This document shows positions 50,593-59,139 of a stretch of DNA of 64,000 nucleotides, piece by piece. The stretch comes from Desertimonas flava. Its GTDB lineage: Bacteria > Actinomycetota > Acidimicrobiia > Acidimicrobiales > Ilumatobacteraceae. Under the pieces are notes generated by a model, which worked only from the letters and a program-made list of their open reading frames with translations, had not been told where the DNA came from and did no database searches. The position numbers were made by a program, and so were the translations under genes. Location: NCBI RefSeq assembly GCF_003426815.1, contig NZ_QKYK01000007.1, positions 124,001-188,000 on the forward strand. The letters run 5' to 3'. Positions within the stretch are counted from its first letter, which is position 1. Every line of letters starts with the position of its first letter.

Positions 50593-50874
50593 TCAACGCT
50601 CGAGGCGTTCGGCGAGGTGCACGGTGACCTCGTCACCGGTGTCCTTGCCGATCCGCTTCCGCAGCGCGGCCTTCACGGGCAACATGTGCGTGCCGTCGCC
50701 GAGCGCCATGAACGACGACTCGAAGGGCTCGCCGTCGATCGTGCCGCGTACCTTCACCAGTCCGCGCGTGCCGAAGAAGTCCACCGAGTCCTCCATCTTC
50801 ACGCACGTCCAGGCGCCGGGGCTGTCGGTGCTCTTCTGCAGCCGCGTGGTGAATGTCCGGTCGAGTGCAGCCAT
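50593..50874 (-). CDS. DUF1905 family protein
   Basis: A 93-residue beta-barrel protein. [40 protein letters not shown] and [20 protein letters not shown] are the DUF1905 pattern, including the family's Lys-x-x-Arg-Lys helix. Function is unknown; in many genomes the domain is fused to a YdeI-type domain, absent here. GGGGAGG precedes ATG 50874. Confidence 0.85.
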   Translation of the reverse strand: MAALDRTFTTRLQKSTDSPGAWTCVKMEDSVDFFGTRGLVKVRGTIDGEPFESSFMALGDGTHMLPVKAALRKRIGKDTGDEVTVHLAERLER

Positions 50875-51233
50875 CGGGTCCTCCCCTGTGTGATCCACGG
50901 CGCGATCGTCGTGTGATCTGCGATGCGATCAAGACGGGACGAGGGGGACGGACTCATCGCACGTCGCAGCGCGACGGCAGCTGCGGGGCCCGGGCGACGC
51001 GGCGGCAGCCGCAGGGCCCGGGCGGCGCCGCCAGGTGTGGGCAACCGGCGACACCGGCCCGGGACCGCCCGCCGGGGGCTCCCGGAGGTCGTGGTGGTTC
51101 TGGCCACCTGACCGCTGGGATGCGGCTGGCACGTTAAATTATCACTAAACATGTCCACTCGCTCGTCGGGGAACGATGGCTGTGGCATGGTTCATCACGC
51201 GAGGCCGGGTCCCACCCGGCGAGAGGAGGTCCG
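50875..51233. other. Intergenic region with an AT-rich promoter island
   Basis: This 359-bp divergent gap contains two imperfect direct copies of CGGCAGCTGCGGGGCCCGGG (about 50979 and 51005) and a sharp AT-rich island TTAAATTATCACTAAACATG near 51134-51153. The island stands out from the GC-rich surroundings and lies about 80 bp before the epimerase gene, where it is probably its promoter. I see no gene in it. Confidence 0.45.
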
Positions 51234-52178
51234 ATGACGACCGACAGGCCAACGAGCGCGACGGTCGCGGTGAGCGGGGCGAGCGGGCTCATCGGCACCG
51301 CCCTGACGACCGCGCTACGCACCGCCGGGTACAGCGTCCGCCGCCTGATACGTGGCGATGCCGGCCCCGGTGACATCGGCTGGAACCCGGCTGCCGGTGC
51401 CATCGACGCCGACGGACTCGACGGCATCGACGCGATCGTCAACCTCTCCGGAGCCGGCATCGGCGACCACCGCTGGACGGACGGCTACAAGCACACACTG
51501 GTCGCCAGCCGCGTCGAGAGCACCGACCTGCTGGCGCGCACGATCGCCCGGCTCGAACGGCCGCCGCGCGTGTTCCTGTCGGCCTCGGCCGTCGGGTTCT
51601 ACGGGAATCGCGGCGACGAAGAGCTCGACGAGTCGGCCCCGCCCGGCGACGGCTTCCTCGCCGACCTCTGCCGGCGCTGGGAGGACGCCACCGCACCGGC
51701 GGCGGACGCGGGGGTGGCCACCACCTTGCTGCGCACCGGCGTCGTGCTGACCACCCGGGGCGGCGCCCTCGCCAAGCAGCTGCCCCTGTTCAAGCTGGGG
51801 CTCGGCGCCAAGTTCGGCTCCGGGCGCCAATACCTCGCGTGGATCAGCCTCGACGACCACATCGCCGCCTGCCTCCATCTCCTGGCCGCCGAGCTCCCGG
51901 GGCCGGTCAACCTCACTGCTCCGCTGCCGGTGCGCAACGCCGAGTTCACGTCGGCCCTCGCCGACGCCGTGCACCGCTGGCACCTCCCGATCGGTATCCC
52001 GATGGCGCTCCCGTCACTAGTGCTCGGAGCAGAACGGGCCACCCACCTCCTGGGCTACAGCCAGCGGGCGATCCCGGTCGCCCTGCAGCGCAGTGGCTTC
52101 GCGTTCTCCCACCCGGTCTTGCCGACCGCGCTCGCACACGTCCTCGGCGGTGACGCCGAAGCGAGCGCGGGCGGCTGA
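51234..52178 (+). CDS. TIGR01777-family NAD-dependent epimerase/dehydratase (YfcH-like)
   Basis: A 314-residue extended SDR. The Rossmann motif is VAVSGASGLIGTALTTAL, followed by IVNLSGAGIGDHRWTDGYK (a family hallmark), SASAVGFYGNRGDEELDES and the C-terminal DUF1731-like segment GIPMALPSLVLGAERATHLL. The substrate is unknown for the family; members are linked to cell division or envelope functions in some bacteria. AGAGGAGGTCCG stands before the ATG. It is monocistronic. Confidence 0.9.
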   Translation: MTTDRPTSATVAVSGASGLIGTALTTALRTAGYSVRRLIRGDAGPGDIGWNPAAGAIDADGLDGIDAIVNLSGAGIGDHRWTDGYKHTLVASRVESTDLLARTIARLERPPRVFLSASAVGFYGNRGDEELDESAPPGDGFLADLCRRWEDATAPAADAGVATTLLRTGVVLTTRGGALAKQLPLFKLGLGAKFGSGRQYLAWISLDDHIAACLHLLAAELPGPVNLTAPLPVRNAEFTSALADAVHRWHLPIGIPMALPSLVLGAERATHLLGYSQRAIPVALQRSGFAFSHPVLPTALAHVLGGDAEASAGG

Positions 52179-52248
52179 GCTCAGTCTCGCCGCACCCGAT
52201 CGACGGCGCCGCCGCTGCGTGCCGCCGACACGCAGCGGCCCGTAGAGC

Positions 52249-53037
52249 TCAGGGCCGGTAGTCGGTGTTGCGGTCGACCGTCATGTAGACGTCGTTGCCG
52301 ATCGGGTCGACCATCTCCTCGGCGAGGTGGCCGAGCAGCCCGGCGCAACGAGCCAGGAGGGCCACGCCGCGCAGCAGCTCGAGCGGGAGGCCGGCGTCGG
52401 CGAGCACGGCGCCACACGCACCGGCACCGTTGAGCGGGAGGGTCTTGCCGAGCACCTGCGGGTGTACACGGCCGATCGCCTCGAACAGCGACAAGTACGG
52501 GCCGAAGAGGTCGTTCTCCCTGGCGAGTTCGAAGAGCTTCGGCGTGCGGGGGTCGCCGTGCTTGTGCACCGGGTGGCCGAGTCCCGGGACGAACCGGCCG
52601 CCGTCGCGGGCCGCGATCACGGCGGAGAGGGCGACGGCGTCCCAGCCGGCCTCGTCGGTGGGCAGCGCGTCGAGGGGGTCGATCACGTCGTGGAGGAAGG
52701 CAGCGGCGTTCTCGGTCACGCCGAGGAACCGTGAGCCGCCGCCGAGCAGTCCGGCGGCGAGCGCCCCCTGGATCGAGTCGGGCGCGCTGAGCAGCGTGAG
52801 CCGCGAGGCGATCGCCGTCGGCGTGAACCCGTGGTCGGCGAGCGACACGAGCACGGCTTCGAACATCGTCCGCTGCTGCGGCGTGGGGCGGCGCTTGGTG
52901 ACGAGCCAGTAGGCCAGTTCGCCGAACGTGATCTGGCCGATCAGCTCGGCTGCCAGATCGTGCCCGAACAGCTGGATCGTGTCGAGATCGGACGCGCCGA
53001 TGCCCGTGCGGAACGTCGGCGTGGTGGGGGTGGTCAT
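52249..53037 (-). CDS. Citrate synthase-fold, citryl-CoA lyase-like protein
   Basis: A 262-residue protein covering only the citrate-synthase core, about 60 percent of normal citrate synthase length. FTPTAIASRLTLLSAPDSIQ, GAGACGAVLADAGLPLE and RFVPGLGHPVHKHGDPRTPK (with the catalytic-type His) fit the single-domain citryl-CoA lyase group seen in actinobacteria. Lyase or synthase direction cannot be told apart by sequence. It lies 177 bp downstream of a CaiB-type CoA-transferase on the same strand, which could make the CoA ester that this enzyme cleaves. Confidence 0.8.
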   Translation of the reverse strand: MTTPTTPTFRTGIGASDLDTIQLFGHDLAAELIGQITFGELAYWLVTKRRPTPQQRTMFEAVLVSLADHGFTPTAIASRLTLLSAPDSIQGALAAGLLGGGSRFLGVTENAAAFLHDVIDPLDALPTDEAGWDAVALSAVIAARDGGRFVPGLGHPVHKHGDPRTPKLFELARENDLFGPYLSLFEAIGRVHPQVLGKTLPLNGAGACGAVLADAGLPLELLRGVALLARCAGLLGHLAEEMVDPIGNDVYMTVDRNTDYRP

Positions 53038-53123
53038 GCGGGTGCTCCTCGGAAGTGTGGGGGAGGTGACTGATGGGATGTGCCAGCCACATGCCGTCAG
53101 GCGCGGCGCGACGGCGTCGGCCG

Positions 53124-53217
53124 CTAGTGGTCTGTCGCCGGATTGATCAGGTGTCTCGCTTGCTGGATCTCGCCCAGCGGCGCGATCCACCTCACCAACT
53201 CGACGACAGACCACTAG
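53124..53217. mobile_element. 94-bp MITE-like element with 14-bp terminal inverted repeats
   Basis: CTAGTGGTCTGTCG (53124-53137) and CGACAGACCACTAG (53204-53217) are perfect inverted ends. Between them an inner hairpin GGATCTCGCC/GGCGCGATCC (one mismatch) can form, so the whole element can fold. No transposase is encoded. The right end overlaps the stop codon of the CoA-transferase gene: that gene's TAG is supplied by the CTAG. Non-autonomous element or structured RNA are both possible. Confidence 0.5.
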
Positions 53218-54401
53218 ACCCCGTCGGACAGCCAGGCGCGGATGTCGTCGCTGTGCTCGCCGAGCTCGGGGGGAGGCAGGCGGTAGCCGACGGTGGCCCC
53301 ACTCAGGCTGATGGGATTGCGGATGAGATCGACGGCGCGGTCGCCGTCGCCGACGGTGACGCGCGGGTGGAGACCGAGACGTTCGGCGAGCTCGATGCCG
53401 TCGCGCACGGTGTTGATCGGGCCGCACGGCACGCCGACCCGGTTGAGGGCGACGAACAGATCGTCGGCCGACCACTCGGCGAGGCGCTCGACGAGGATCG
53501 GGTGCAGCTCGGCCCGGTTGGCCGTGCGATCGGCGTTGAGGCGGAAGCGATCGTCGTCGGCCACCTCGGCGATGCCGAGCACCTCGCACAAGGCACGGAA
53601 CTGGCGATCGTTGGCCGCCGTGATCACGATGTCGCGATCCTTCGTCGGCATCGGCTGGTACGGGTACACGCTCGGGTGGGCGTTGCCCATGCGTGACGGC
53701 ACGGCGCCGCCGGCGGTGTAGGCGGCGCTCTGGTTGACCAACCCCGACAGGGCCGACGACAGCAGGTTGACCTCGACGTGCTGGCCCTCGCCGGTGGCGT
53801 CGCGCTGACGCAACGCGGCGAGCACGCCGAGCGCGCCGTGCAACCCCGTCATCACGTCGAACACGGCGACGCCCGATCGATAGGCGGGTCCGTCGGGCTC
53901 ACCCGTGAGGCTCATCATCCCGGACACCGCCTGCACGACGAGGTCGTAACCGGGCAGCCAGGCACCCTCGGCCGAACCGAAGCCGCTGATCGACAGGTAC
54001 ACGAGCGCCGGATTGAGCTCCCGGGCACTGGCGTAGTCGAGGCCGAACTTGTCGAGGCCGCCCGGCTTGAAGTTCTGGATCACCACGTCGGCGCGACGGA
54101 GCAGCTCGTAGGTGAGCTCGAGGTCGTCGGGATCCTTGAAGTCGAGCACCACCGATCGCTTGTTGCGGTTGATCGAGAGGTAGTACGTCGACGTGCCGTC
54201 ACGCTCGGGCGGCATCCACGTGCGGGTCTCGTCACCGGCCGGGCTCTCGACCTTGATCACCGTCGCGCCGAGATCGGCGAGCAGCATCGAGCAGTACGGC
54301 CCGGCGAGCACGCGCGACAGGTCGGCGACGACGACGCCGTCGAGGGGGCCGCGCCCGGCGGGCGGGCCGGCCGTAGGGTGATCAGGAGTGTGGTTCGTCA
54401 A
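53214..54401 (-). CDS. CaiB/BaiF family CoA-transferase (formyl-CoA transferase type III)
   Basis: A 395-residue family III CoA-transferase. LDGVVVADLSRVLAGPYCSM, LGATVIKVESPAGDETRTW, NRNKRSVVLDFKDPDD and GYDLVVQAVSGMMSLTGEPD are family blocks, and the catalytic Asp lies in AVFDVMTGLHGALGVL. It transfers CoA between two carboxylates. The likely start is TTG 54401. It is followed by the citryl-CoA-lyase-like gene and is divergent from an IclR regulator 33 bp away, together a compact catabolic locus for a dicarboxylic acid of unknown identity. Its stop codon lies in the inverted repeat described at 53124. Confidence 0.88.
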   Translation of the reverse strand: MTNHTPDHPTAGPPAGRGPLDGVVVADLSRVLAGPYCSMLLADLGATVIKVESPAGDETRTWMPPERDGTSTYYLSINRNKRSVVLDFKDPDDLELTYELLRRADVVIQNFKPGGLDKFGLDYASARELNPALVYLSISGFGSAEGAWLPGYDLVVQAVSGMMSLTGEPDGPAYRSGVAVFDVMTGLHGALGVLAALRQRDATGEGQHVEVNLLSSALSGLVNQSAAYTAGGAVPSRMGNAHPSVYPYQPMPTKDRDIVITAANDRQFRALCEVLGIAEVADDDRFRLNADRTANRAELHPILVERLAEWSADDLFVALNRVGVPCGPINTVRDGIELAERLGLHPRVTVGDGDRAVDLIRNPISLSGATVGYRLPPPELGEHSDDIRAWLSDGV

Positions 54402-54434
54402 GAGGGACCAGCTTCTTCCGGTGATGGAGCAGTG

Positions 54435-55289
54435 ATGGCGAGCGAACAGCGAGACGGGACGGGCCGGGCCAACGCGAGCGGCGGCAAGCGCAACGACAGC
54501 GGCGACTTCGTCGAGGCGTTCGCCCGCGGCCTCGATGTGATCACGGCGTTCGGCCCGATGGCGATGGAGCTGACGGTCAGCGAGGTGGCGGCCCGCACGG
54601 GCCTGGCCCGGCCGACCGCCCGGCGCCTGCTGCTCACACTGGAACACCTCGGGTACGCCCGCTCGGTCGGCGGCGCGTACTCGCTGACCACCAAGACGCT
54701 CGAGCTGGGCACGGCGTACATCGCCGCCCAGGGGCTGTGGGACATCGCCCGTCCGCACCTGGTGTCGTTGGTGAGCCGCACGCGCGAATCGAGCTCGATG
54801 TCGCAGCTCGACGGCAGCGACATCGTGTACACGGCGCGCGTGGCCGTGCCGAAGATCATCGCCTTCGCCGTGCAGATCGGCACCCGCTTCCCGGCCACGG
54901 CCACGGCGATGGGGCGCGTGCTGCTCGCCGACCTGACCGCGGACGAGCTCGACGCCGTGCTCGCCACGCCGTCGGCGTCGGGGATCATCCCACGAGTCGC
55001 CACCGACCGTGCCGAGCTCGACGCGTCGCTCGCCGAGATCCGCGAACGCGGCTGGGCGCTGTCCGACGAGGTGCTGTCACTGGGCATCCGCTCGGTGGCA
55101 GCGCCCGTTCGCGATGCGCACGGCCGCACTGCGGCGGCGATGAACGTGACGGTGCACGCCGCCGAGACGTCGATCGAGCACCTCGTCGGCGAGTACCTGC
55201 CGCTGTTGCTGGAGACGGCGGCCGACGTCTCGAAGGCGTGGAGCGACCTCGCGATGCTCCCGGTCGACCAGCCGCGCGACGCGACCTGA
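54435..55289 (+). CDS. IclR-family regulator (PcaR/CatR-like)
   Basis: A 284-residue regulator. A disordered, polar N terminus is followed by the winged helix (FARGLDVITAFGPMAMELTV, VAARTGLARPTARRLLLTLE). The C-terminal ligand domain has AVQIGTRFPATATAMGRVLL and a final LPLLLETAADVS. IclR proteins of this subtype control aromatic or dicarboxylate degradation. The 33-bp gap to the divergent CoA-transferase gene means that their promoters overlap, so this regulator most likely controls the CoA-transferase and lyase genes as well as itself. Confidence 0.9.
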   Translation: MASEQRDGTGRANASGGKRNDSGDFVEAFARGLDVITAFGPMAMELTVSEVAARTGLARPTARRLLLTLEHLGYARSVGGAYSLTTKTLELGTAYIAAQGLWDIARPHLVSLVSRTRESSSMSQLDGSDIVYTARVAVPKIIAFAVQIGTRFPATATAMGRVLLADLTADELDAVLATPSASGIIPRVATDRAELDASLAEIRERGWALSDEVLSLGIRSVAAPVRDAHGRTAAAMNVTVHAAETSIEHLVGEYLPLLLETAADVSKAWSDLAMLPVDQPRDAT

Positions 55290-55331
55290 CCGGTCCGGGG
55301 GCGCGGGAGCATCGGCGAACGAACCAGCCCG

Positions 55332-55865
55332 TCAGCGGTAGGTGTTGTTGCTCGTGTGATCGCCGGCGAGCCACCGGGCCAGCGTCTCGTGGGCGTCGGC
55401 GGCGCGATCCTTGGCGATCTGCTCGGCGCCGGGAGCATCGACGGTGAACTCGAGCAGCATGCCGTTGGGATCCTCGGTGTACAGCGAGCGGCAGTAGCCG
55501 TGCTCGAGCACGTATGTGCCCTCGGGCTTCCAGCCGGCGTCGGCGAGCCGGCGCTCCAGCTCGGCCTGGCCCTCGGCCGTGACCTTCATGGCGATGTGAC
55601 GGAACGGCGACGGGGCGAGCGCCGGATCGAACAGCTCCTGATCGGCGGCATTGGCGAATTGGAAGAACGCCAGGGCGCTGCCGTCGGCGAGACCGAAGAA
55701 CGTGTGGCAGTAGACGCGCTCGGCACCGAACAGCTCATCGGCCTCGGACCACGCGGCGATCAAGGGGAAGCCGAGGACGTCCTCGTAGAACGCACGCGTG
55801 GCCTCCTGGTCCTTGGTGACATAGGCGGTGTGGTGCAGCCGCTGGGCAATCGGTGTCGTCGTCAT
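55332..55865 (-). CDS. VOC-family protein (glyoxalase/extradiol-dioxygenase-like)
   Basis: A 177-residue VOC protein. RLHHTAYVTKDQEATRAFYE and VLGFPLIAAW begin the first module; PFRHIAMKVTAEGQAELERR and SLYTEDPNGMLLEFTVDAPG form the second. The His in HHTAY, His in RHIAM and Glu in LLEFT are the usual metal ligands, so this copy looks catalytically competent. AGGAGGGGGATCCAC precedes the ATG at 55865. It is divergent from the hydrolase-MetE operon, which begins 53 bp away, and may act on the same compound. Confidence 0.85.
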   Translation of the reverse strand: MTTTPIAQRLHHTAYVTKDQEATRAFYEDVLGFPLIAAWSEADELFGAERVYCHTFFGLADGSALAFFQFANAADQELFDPALAPSPFRHIAMKVTAEGQAELERRLADAGWKPEGTYVLEHGYCRSLYTEDPNGMLLEFTVDAPGAEQIAKDRAADAHETLARWLAGDHTSNNTYR

Positions 55866-55918
55866 GTGGATCCCCCTCCTGATCACGATATCGTCCGTCT
55901 AGTGGACAACAGGCCGGT

Positions 55919-56731
55919 GTGCGGACAACCGTACCGGGCTTGCGCTCAACGTACCAATCGCCGCTGCAGGCGGACCGGGAGGTGACCTCGACGCCGGAGA
56001 CGGCGTCCGGTGCCATCCTCCTGGTGCACGGCGCATGGGTCGGTGAGTGGTGTTGGGAGCCGCTGAAGCGGGCGCTCCACGACTCCCGACACCACGTCCA
56101 CGGCGTCGGCACCGTCCCCACGGTGCACGCGGTGTCGCTGACCGGGCACGGGGCCCGGGCCGCCGAATCGGGCCCCCACATCACGCTCGACACGCACGCC
56201 GACGACGTGACGGCGGCGATCGAGCACCACGACCTCCACGACGTCACCCTCGTCGGCCACTCCTACGGCGGCAGGGTGATCACACGAGCGTGGCGGCGCG
56301 TCGCCGACCGGGTCGGTGCGCTCGTGTACGTCGACGCCCACGCACCGATCGGCCCCGGCACGCGAACGGACCGAGCTGCCGATTGCCAGGCCGAGGCGGA
56401 GATGGTCCCGTTTCGAGACTTCCACCCGACCGCCGACCTGCTCGGCGGCGAGGAGGCCGTCGACGCGTTCTACGCCGGGCTGATGCCGCAGTCGGCGCGG
56501 ACGCTCCACGCCCCGTTCTTCGAAGCGCTACCCGACGACCTGCCGCGGACGTATGTTGCGGCAACCGCCGAGCCGGACCGGCGCTTCCGTCCGTACGCGG
56601 CCGCCGCGGCCGCCGACACTCGGTGGCACTACGTCGAGCTCGACGCCACACACTGGTTGATCCTCACCCACGCCGAGGCCGTGGCGAGGATCGTGCTGGA
56701 AGCCGGCGCGACAAGATGGCGATCGTCATGA
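55919..56731 (+). CDS. Alpha/beta-fold hydrolase
   Basis: A hydrolase of up to 270 residues. ILLVHGAWVGEWCWEPL holds the oxyanion-hole motif, TLVGHSYGGRVITRAW the nucleophile Ser, and LDATHWLILTHAEAV the His. It resembles the EstC-type hydrolase at 22112 in layout but is not close in sequence. The start is uncertain: GTG 55919 opens the frame; GTG 55982 (VTSTPETASG) is nearer to the conserved domain and follows GGGAG. The stop overlaps the MetE-like gene start by four bases. Confidence 0.85.
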   Translation: MRTTVPGLRSTYQSPLQADREVTSTPETASGAILLVHGAWVGEWCWEPLKRALHDSRHHVHGVGTVPTVHAVSLTGHGARAAESGPHITLDTHADDVTAAIEHHDLHDVTLVGHSYGGRVITRAWRRVADRVGALVYVDAHAPIGPGTRTDRAADCQAEAEMVPFRDFHPTADLLGGEEAVDAFYAGLMPQSARTLHAPFFEALPDDLPRTYVAATAEPDRRFRPYAAAAAADTRWHYVELDATHWLILTHAEAVARIVLEAGATRWRSS

Positions 56732-57879
56732 CCGAGCGCATCCTCACCACCCACACCGGCAGTCTGCCGCGGCCCGACGACCTGATCCGGATCATGTGGG
56801 CCGCCGGCGACGGCATCCCGGTCGACGGGGCGGCGCTCGACGAACGCATCACGTCCGCCGTCGCCGAGTTGGTGCAGCGCCAGGTCGACGCCGGCGTGGA
56901 CGTCATCAACGACGGGGAGGCCTCCAAGCCGTCGTACGCCACCTACGTGAAGTACCGCCTCACCGGCTTCGAGGGCGAGTCGATCCGCGACTACACGTTC
57001 ACCGATCTCGACGAGTACCCGCGCAGCGCCGAGATGGTCAACGAGAACCCCGGTCGCCGCAAGCGCTCGGCCCCGGCCTGCACCGGCCCGGTGACCGTGC
57101 GCGAGACCGAGTTCGTCGACGGCGCCGCCGAGCGGGACATGGTGACGTTGCGAGCCGCCGCCACGGCCGCCGGCCACCACGCCATCTTCACCAGCGCGGC
57201 ATCGCCCGGCCTCGTCTCGCTGTTCTTCGCCAACCAGCACTACGCCTCGCGTGAGGAGTACGTGTTCGCCCTCGCCGAGGCGATGCGCCATGAATACGAG
57301 GCGATCGCCGCGGCGGGAGCGGTCGTACAACTCGACTGTCCCGACCTGGCGATGGGCCGTCACACCGCCTACGCCGACCTCGATCGGGACGCGTTCCGCG
57401 CGGCGATCGCCACCAACATCGAGGCGTTGAACCACGCCGTGCGGAACATCCCCGCCGAGCAGTTGCGCATGCACCTGTGCTGGGGCAACTATCCCGGGCC
57501 CCACCACCACGACGTGAGCATCGCCGACATCATCGACATCGTGTGGACCGCCAAGCCGTCCACCGTGCTGTTCGAGGGGGCCAACCCGCGTCACGCCCAC
57601 GAGTGGGCGGTGCTCGCCGAGCTCGGCGTGCCCGACCACAAGACGATCTGCCCCGGCGTCATCGAGCCGCAGTCGAACTACATCGAGCACCCCGAGCTGG
57701 TGGCCCAGCGAATCGAACGGTGGGCCACGGTCGTGCCGCCGGAGCGGTTGATGGCCGGCGTCGACTGCGGCTTCTCGGTGCACGTCGGCATGCAGGGCAT
57801 CGACCCCGACGTCGCCTGGGCCAAGCTCGCCTCGCTGGCCCAGGGCGCCGAGCTCGCCTCGCGCCGTCTCTTCGCCTGA
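56728..57879 (+). CDS. Cobalamin-independent methionine synthase II-like protein (MetE C-terminal family)
   Basis: A 383-residue TIM-barrel protein matching the C-terminal half of MetE. TTHTGSLPRPDDLIRIMW contains the first His, VDVINDGEASKPSYATYVKY the entry to the active site, and LHLCWGNYPGPHHHD region the metal ligands (HLCWGNYPGPHHH). The C terminus ends RLMAGVDCGFSVHVG, with the zinc Cys. Proteins of this length without the N-terminal MetE domain include epoxyalkane:coenzyme M transferase and other methyl/alkyl thiol transferases. Coupling to a hydrolase gene suggests a catabolic role, not methionine synthesis. A zinc-thiol transfer reaction is the best guess. Confidence 0.85.
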   Translation: MTERILTTHTGSLPRPDDLIRIMWAAGDGIPVDGAALDERITSAVAELVQRQVDAGVDVINDGEASKPSYATYVKYRLTGFEGESIRDYTFTDLDEYPRSAEMVNENPGRRKRSAPACTGPVTVRETEFVDGAAERDMVTLRAAATAAGHHAIFTSAASPGLVSLFFANQHYASREEYVFALAEAMRHEYEAIAAAGAVVQLDCPDLAMGRHTAYADLDRDAFRAAIATNIEALNHAVRNIPAEQLRMHLCWGNYPGPHHHDVSIADIIDIVWTAKPSTVLFEGANPRHAHEWAVLAELGVPDHKTICPGVIEPQSNYIEHPELVAQRIERWATVVPPERLMAGVDCGFSVHVGMQGIDPDVAWAKLASLAQGAELASRRLFA

Positions 57880-57905
57880 CGTGTGACGCTGCCCGGCCCT
57901 CCCCG

Positions 57906-57948
57906 CCGGCGGTAACAGATGGTGCCAGGCACCATCTGTTACCGCCGG
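57906..57948. repeat. GTGCCTGGCAC-type palindrome, copy 4 (longest)
   Basis: A 43-bp perfect palindrome with 21-bp arms, beginning CCGGCGGTAACAGATGGTGC, around a single A. The inner 33 bp are the same as copy 3 at 39353 except for the central base. It lies in the 76-bp gap between two convergent genes, 8 bp before the end of the binding-protein gene. Confidence 0.85.
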
Positions 57949-57955
57949 GCGAGGG

Positions 57956-58933
57956 TCAGGCGACGTCGGTCGCCGAGCCGAGCCAGCCGGCGAGCTGCTG
58001 GAGGTAGGCGCCGGTCGACACGTAGTCCATCCCGGCGAAGATCCACGGATACACCTGGCCGGCCTGGGCGGCGGGCGTGACGGCGAACGTCGGGATCTCC
58101 CCCATCGCCTCGGCGTCGAGACCGCGCACCGAGTACAGGACGACGTCGAACGTGAGGGCGGGGAACGTCTCCCAGCTGTGGACCTCCCAGTAGTAGTCCT
58201 CGCCGCCCGGGTCGACGAACGACACGCCGAGCTCGCTGTAGAAGCGGGTGCCCGGATCGTCGGGGGCCTTGGCGGCCCACACCCCGCCGGTCTCGGCGTA
58301 GATGACGGCGACGTCGATGGCCGGATCGGTGGCGGCCCTGAGCGCCTCAGCGGCGACGTCGAACTCGGCGCGGGCGGCGTCGACCACCGCGGGATCGGCG
58401 CCGAGCTCCATCGACAGGTCGGTCGTGCGGGTGATCACGTCCGCGGCGCTACCGCCCATGAGGATCGTGGCGATCGGGGCGATGGCGTCCACCTCCTCCT
58501 GCTGGGCGACATCCGCGAACCCGTAGAGCAGACCGGTCGGATCCAGCGTGCCCTCGGCATCGGTGGGATAGGTGTGCGTGATGATGAGGTCGGGATCGAG
58601 CTCGGCGAGCGCCTCGAGGTTGATCTCGCCGTAGATCGATCCGAGCTCGGTGATGCCCGAGATGTCGAACTCGTCGAAGCGGATGTCGTCGGCGAACCCG
58701 CTGTAGCCGAACACGCCGACCGGGTCGACGCCATAGTTCATCAACGAGTAGGCGACGTCGGTGAGGGCCACCACCCGCTCCGGTGCGGCGTCCAGCTCGA
58801 TGGTCCGGCCGAGGTCGTCGGTGTAGGTCCACCCGGCCTCCTCGGGGACCGAGGCGGCGGCGGGCAGGGACGCGGCCGCTGACGTGACGATGGCGGCAAG
58901 GGCAACGGAAGCGACGAGGGGTCGACGACGCAT
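57956..58933 (-). CDS. Siderophore/iron-type ABC substrate-binding protein (FepB-like)
   Basis: A 325-residue exported binding protein. The signal peptide includes VASVALAAIVTSAAASLPAA. The mature part has the class III fold: WTYTDDLGRTIELDAAPERV, LINLEALAELDPDLIITHTY-like EINLEALAELDPDLIITHTY and AAKAPDDPGTRFYSELGVSF. It lacks a lipobox. It probably captures a ferric siderophore or heme. No permease or ATPase is adjacent, so it must serve a transporter encoded elsewhere. CAGGAGTACCC precedes the ATG, and an AT-richer dyad lies upstream. Confidence 0.88.
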   Translation of the reverse strand: MRRRPLVASVALAAIVTSAAASLPAAASVPEEAGWTYTDDLGRTIELDAAPERVVALTDVAYSLMNYGVDPVGVFGYSGFADDIRFDEFDISGITELGSIYGEINLEALAELDPDLIITHTYPTDAEGTLDPTGLLYGFADVAQQEEVDAIAPIATILMGGSAADVITRTTDLSMELGADPAVVDAARAEFDVAAEALRAATDPAIDVAVIYAETGGVWAAKAPDDPGTRFYSELGVSFVDPGGEDYYWEVHSWETFPALTFDVVLYSVRGLDAEAMGEIPTFAVTPAAQAGQVYPWIFAGMDYVSTGAYLQQLAGWLGSATDVA

Positions 58934-58943
58934 GGGTACTCCT

Positions 58944-58971
58944 GAGTAGTTGTTAAGTACCCTTACTACTC
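58944..58971 (-). promoter_or_regulatory. Dyad upstream of the siderophore-binding protein gene
   Basis: GAGTAGT (58944-58950) and ACTACTC (58965-58971) flank a core that reads TTAAGTACCCTTA on the plus strand; the core has TTAAG/CTTA symmetry. It lies 10 bp before the start codon. An iron-responsive DtxR/IdeR-like site would make sense for this gene, but the match to a known box is loose. Confidence 0.35.
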
Positions 58972-59139
58972 GAAGGAAACCAGCGTCATCAAGTCCGGCC
59001 CATGCGTCAGCGCCCGTTCCTGGCCCACTCGTTGGTGAGCGGCAGTTGCGCCCAGTAGGCGACCTTCTCGCCGGTGGTGCAACGAGGGCCTGGAACGTCG
59101 TACGGTATGGCCACTCCGAGCGGGCGGGGAGGTTGACCG

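Noticed and set aside
50853-51137. Plus-strand open frame of 94 codons
   Set aside because: It overlaps the start region of the DUF1905 gene, has an Arg/Gly-rich translation and no Shine-Dalgarno sequence.
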